A stretch of DNA of 5,928 nucleotides, taken from assembly GCA_036756425.1 (NCBI GenBank), contig DAIOLC010000072.1, positions 1 to 5,928 of the forward strand, in the 5' to 3' direction. Both the position numbers and the translations under genes were made by a program. The notes beneath the pieces were generated by a model, which was given only the letters and a program-made list of their open reading frames with translations, had not been told where the DNA came from and did not search any database. Within the stretch, counting starts at the first letter, position 1; each line of letters starts with the position of its first letter. Positions 5,403 through 5,928 of the stretch are shown here, one piece after another. Origin of the DNA: UBA6115 sp012514225 (lineage in GTDB: Bacteria > Bacillota > Clostridia > Christensenellales > Aristaeellaceae).

Positions 5403-5928
5403 TTACTCGAAACCATCGCCCATGTTGAGCAGAATGGAGGGCATCGTATCGGGCTGTGCCTGAAAGGTGTTGGTGACTGTGAAGCCTGTCTCCTTGTCCC
5501 CGGTTGTACTTGCCGTGTAGCCCACAGGCACGGATGGCTCGCCAAGGTCGTAAGCGAATGCACTGCCGTCGGTCGCGTATTTGCGGAGCCCCGTCCATTC
5601 GCCCTGCCAGCCATGCTGTGCGTTCAACACAAGCGTCTCCATTTCCACCCCGTCGCCGCGGGCGAGCACAAGATGGACCGACTCGGGGGTTTCAACGCCT
5701 TCGGGAACGCCTGCCCACACTTTTTCCACGCTGACACTGATCGGTGTCTTGACTGGATTTTCAGGGTCAGTGTTGTCGGTCATGCCGTCGTAGGTGTTCG
5801 TGATTACAAGCCCGGTTTCCTGGCTGCCAACCACAGAGGCAACGTATCCGTTTGGCGTTTTCACCTCGTAAGGCGTGTAGGTATAGGCTGCGCCATCCGT
5901 CGCGTAGCGGCTCAGCCCGGTCCAGCTC
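5403..5928 (-). CDS. Cna_B-repeat surface protein, C-terminal part (5' end beyond window)
   Basis: The frame is open from the right edge (first full codon at 5927) to TAA at 5405-5403, giving 174 residues. An internal GTG at 5864 is not the start, because the upstream codons continue a Cna_B domain. There is one partial repeat (visible residues 1-45, WTGLSRYATDG...GYVAS...ETG...ITNTY) and one complete repeat (61-155, ISVSVEKVW...EWTGLRKYATDG...GYTAS...ETG...VTNTF). Cna_B domains are beta-sandwich stalk modules of Gram-positive adhesins and pilins. Many form a Lys-Asn isopeptide bond, and the expected residues are present in the full repeat: K69 in VEKVW, N153 in VTNTF and E130 in the YDLGEPSVPVGY segment. 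The tail ends MPSILLNMGDGFE with no LPxTG, membrane segment or basic tail. LLNMGD could be a mutated LPNTGD. The solute-binding gene follows after 29 bases, probably in the same operon. The 5' part may hold many more repeats and an adhesive head. Confidence 0.88.
   Translation of the reverse strand, partial: SWTGLSRYATDGAAYTYTPYEVKTPNGYVASVVGSQETGLVITNTYDGMTDNTDPENPVKTPISVSVEKVWAGVPEGVETPESVHLVLARGDGVEMETLVLNAQHGWQGEWTGLRKYATDGSAFAYDLGEPSVPVGYTASTTGDKETGFTVTNTFQAQPDTMPSILLNMGDGFE

Noticed and set aside
5403..5450. Intact LPxTG signal hidden in another frame at the end of the Cna_B gene
   Set aside because: I read all three minus-strand frames from about 5460 to 5373, and none encodes LPxTG plus a hydrophobic segment, so a simple frameshift does not explain the missing anchor.
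5374..5598. Extended N-terminus of the solute-binding protein beginning at 5598
   Set aside because: The extra 75 residues overlap the Cna_B coding sequence in another frame and would bury the signal peptide that begins at the ATG at 5373, which has its own ribosome binding site.

Overview
The window holds four genes, all on the minus strand, and the parts of each that are present read as secreted or cell-surface proteins. In transcription order (right to left) they are: the 3' end of a Cna_B-repeat surface protein (5928 to 5403), a family 5 extracellular solute-binding protein (5373 to 3562), a large lamin-tail/CotH-kinase protein (3295 to 860), and a ComEC-like metallo-beta-lactamase-fold protein that runs off the left edge (824 to 1). 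Nothing on the plus strand looks like a real gene.

The Cna_B domains, Gram-positive-style ribosome binding sites, TTG start use and secreted CotH/LTD architecture point to a Gram-positive bacterium, most likely a GC-rich member of the Clostridia. That placement is inference from protein style; no marker gene is present. The left half (genes 1 and 2) is visibly richer in G and C than the right half.

The genes form two likely transcription units. The Cna_B gene and the solute-binding gene are 29 bases apart and probably co-transcribed. Immediately after the solute-binding stop codon lies an inverted-repeat element of about 129 bases (3434-3562), then a good intrinsic terminator (3381-3413). 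A second unit follows: the CotH/LTD gene and, 35 bases on, the MBL gene with a strong AGGAGG site. Its promoter should lie in 3296-3390, where an imperfect dyad is visible but no convincing -35/-10 pair.

Most worth following up are: (a) the paired secreted LTD-CotH protein and secreted MBL-fold protein, the latter with a broken metal motif (SHFDKRS where SHxDxDH is expected); (b) the Cna_B protein, whose C-terminus looks like an eroded LPxTG sorting signal with residual codons running to an ATGA overlap with the next gene; (c) the inverted-repeat element flush against the solute-binding stop codon; (d) a solute-binding protein with a signal peptide but no lipobox cysteine and no permease genes in view.
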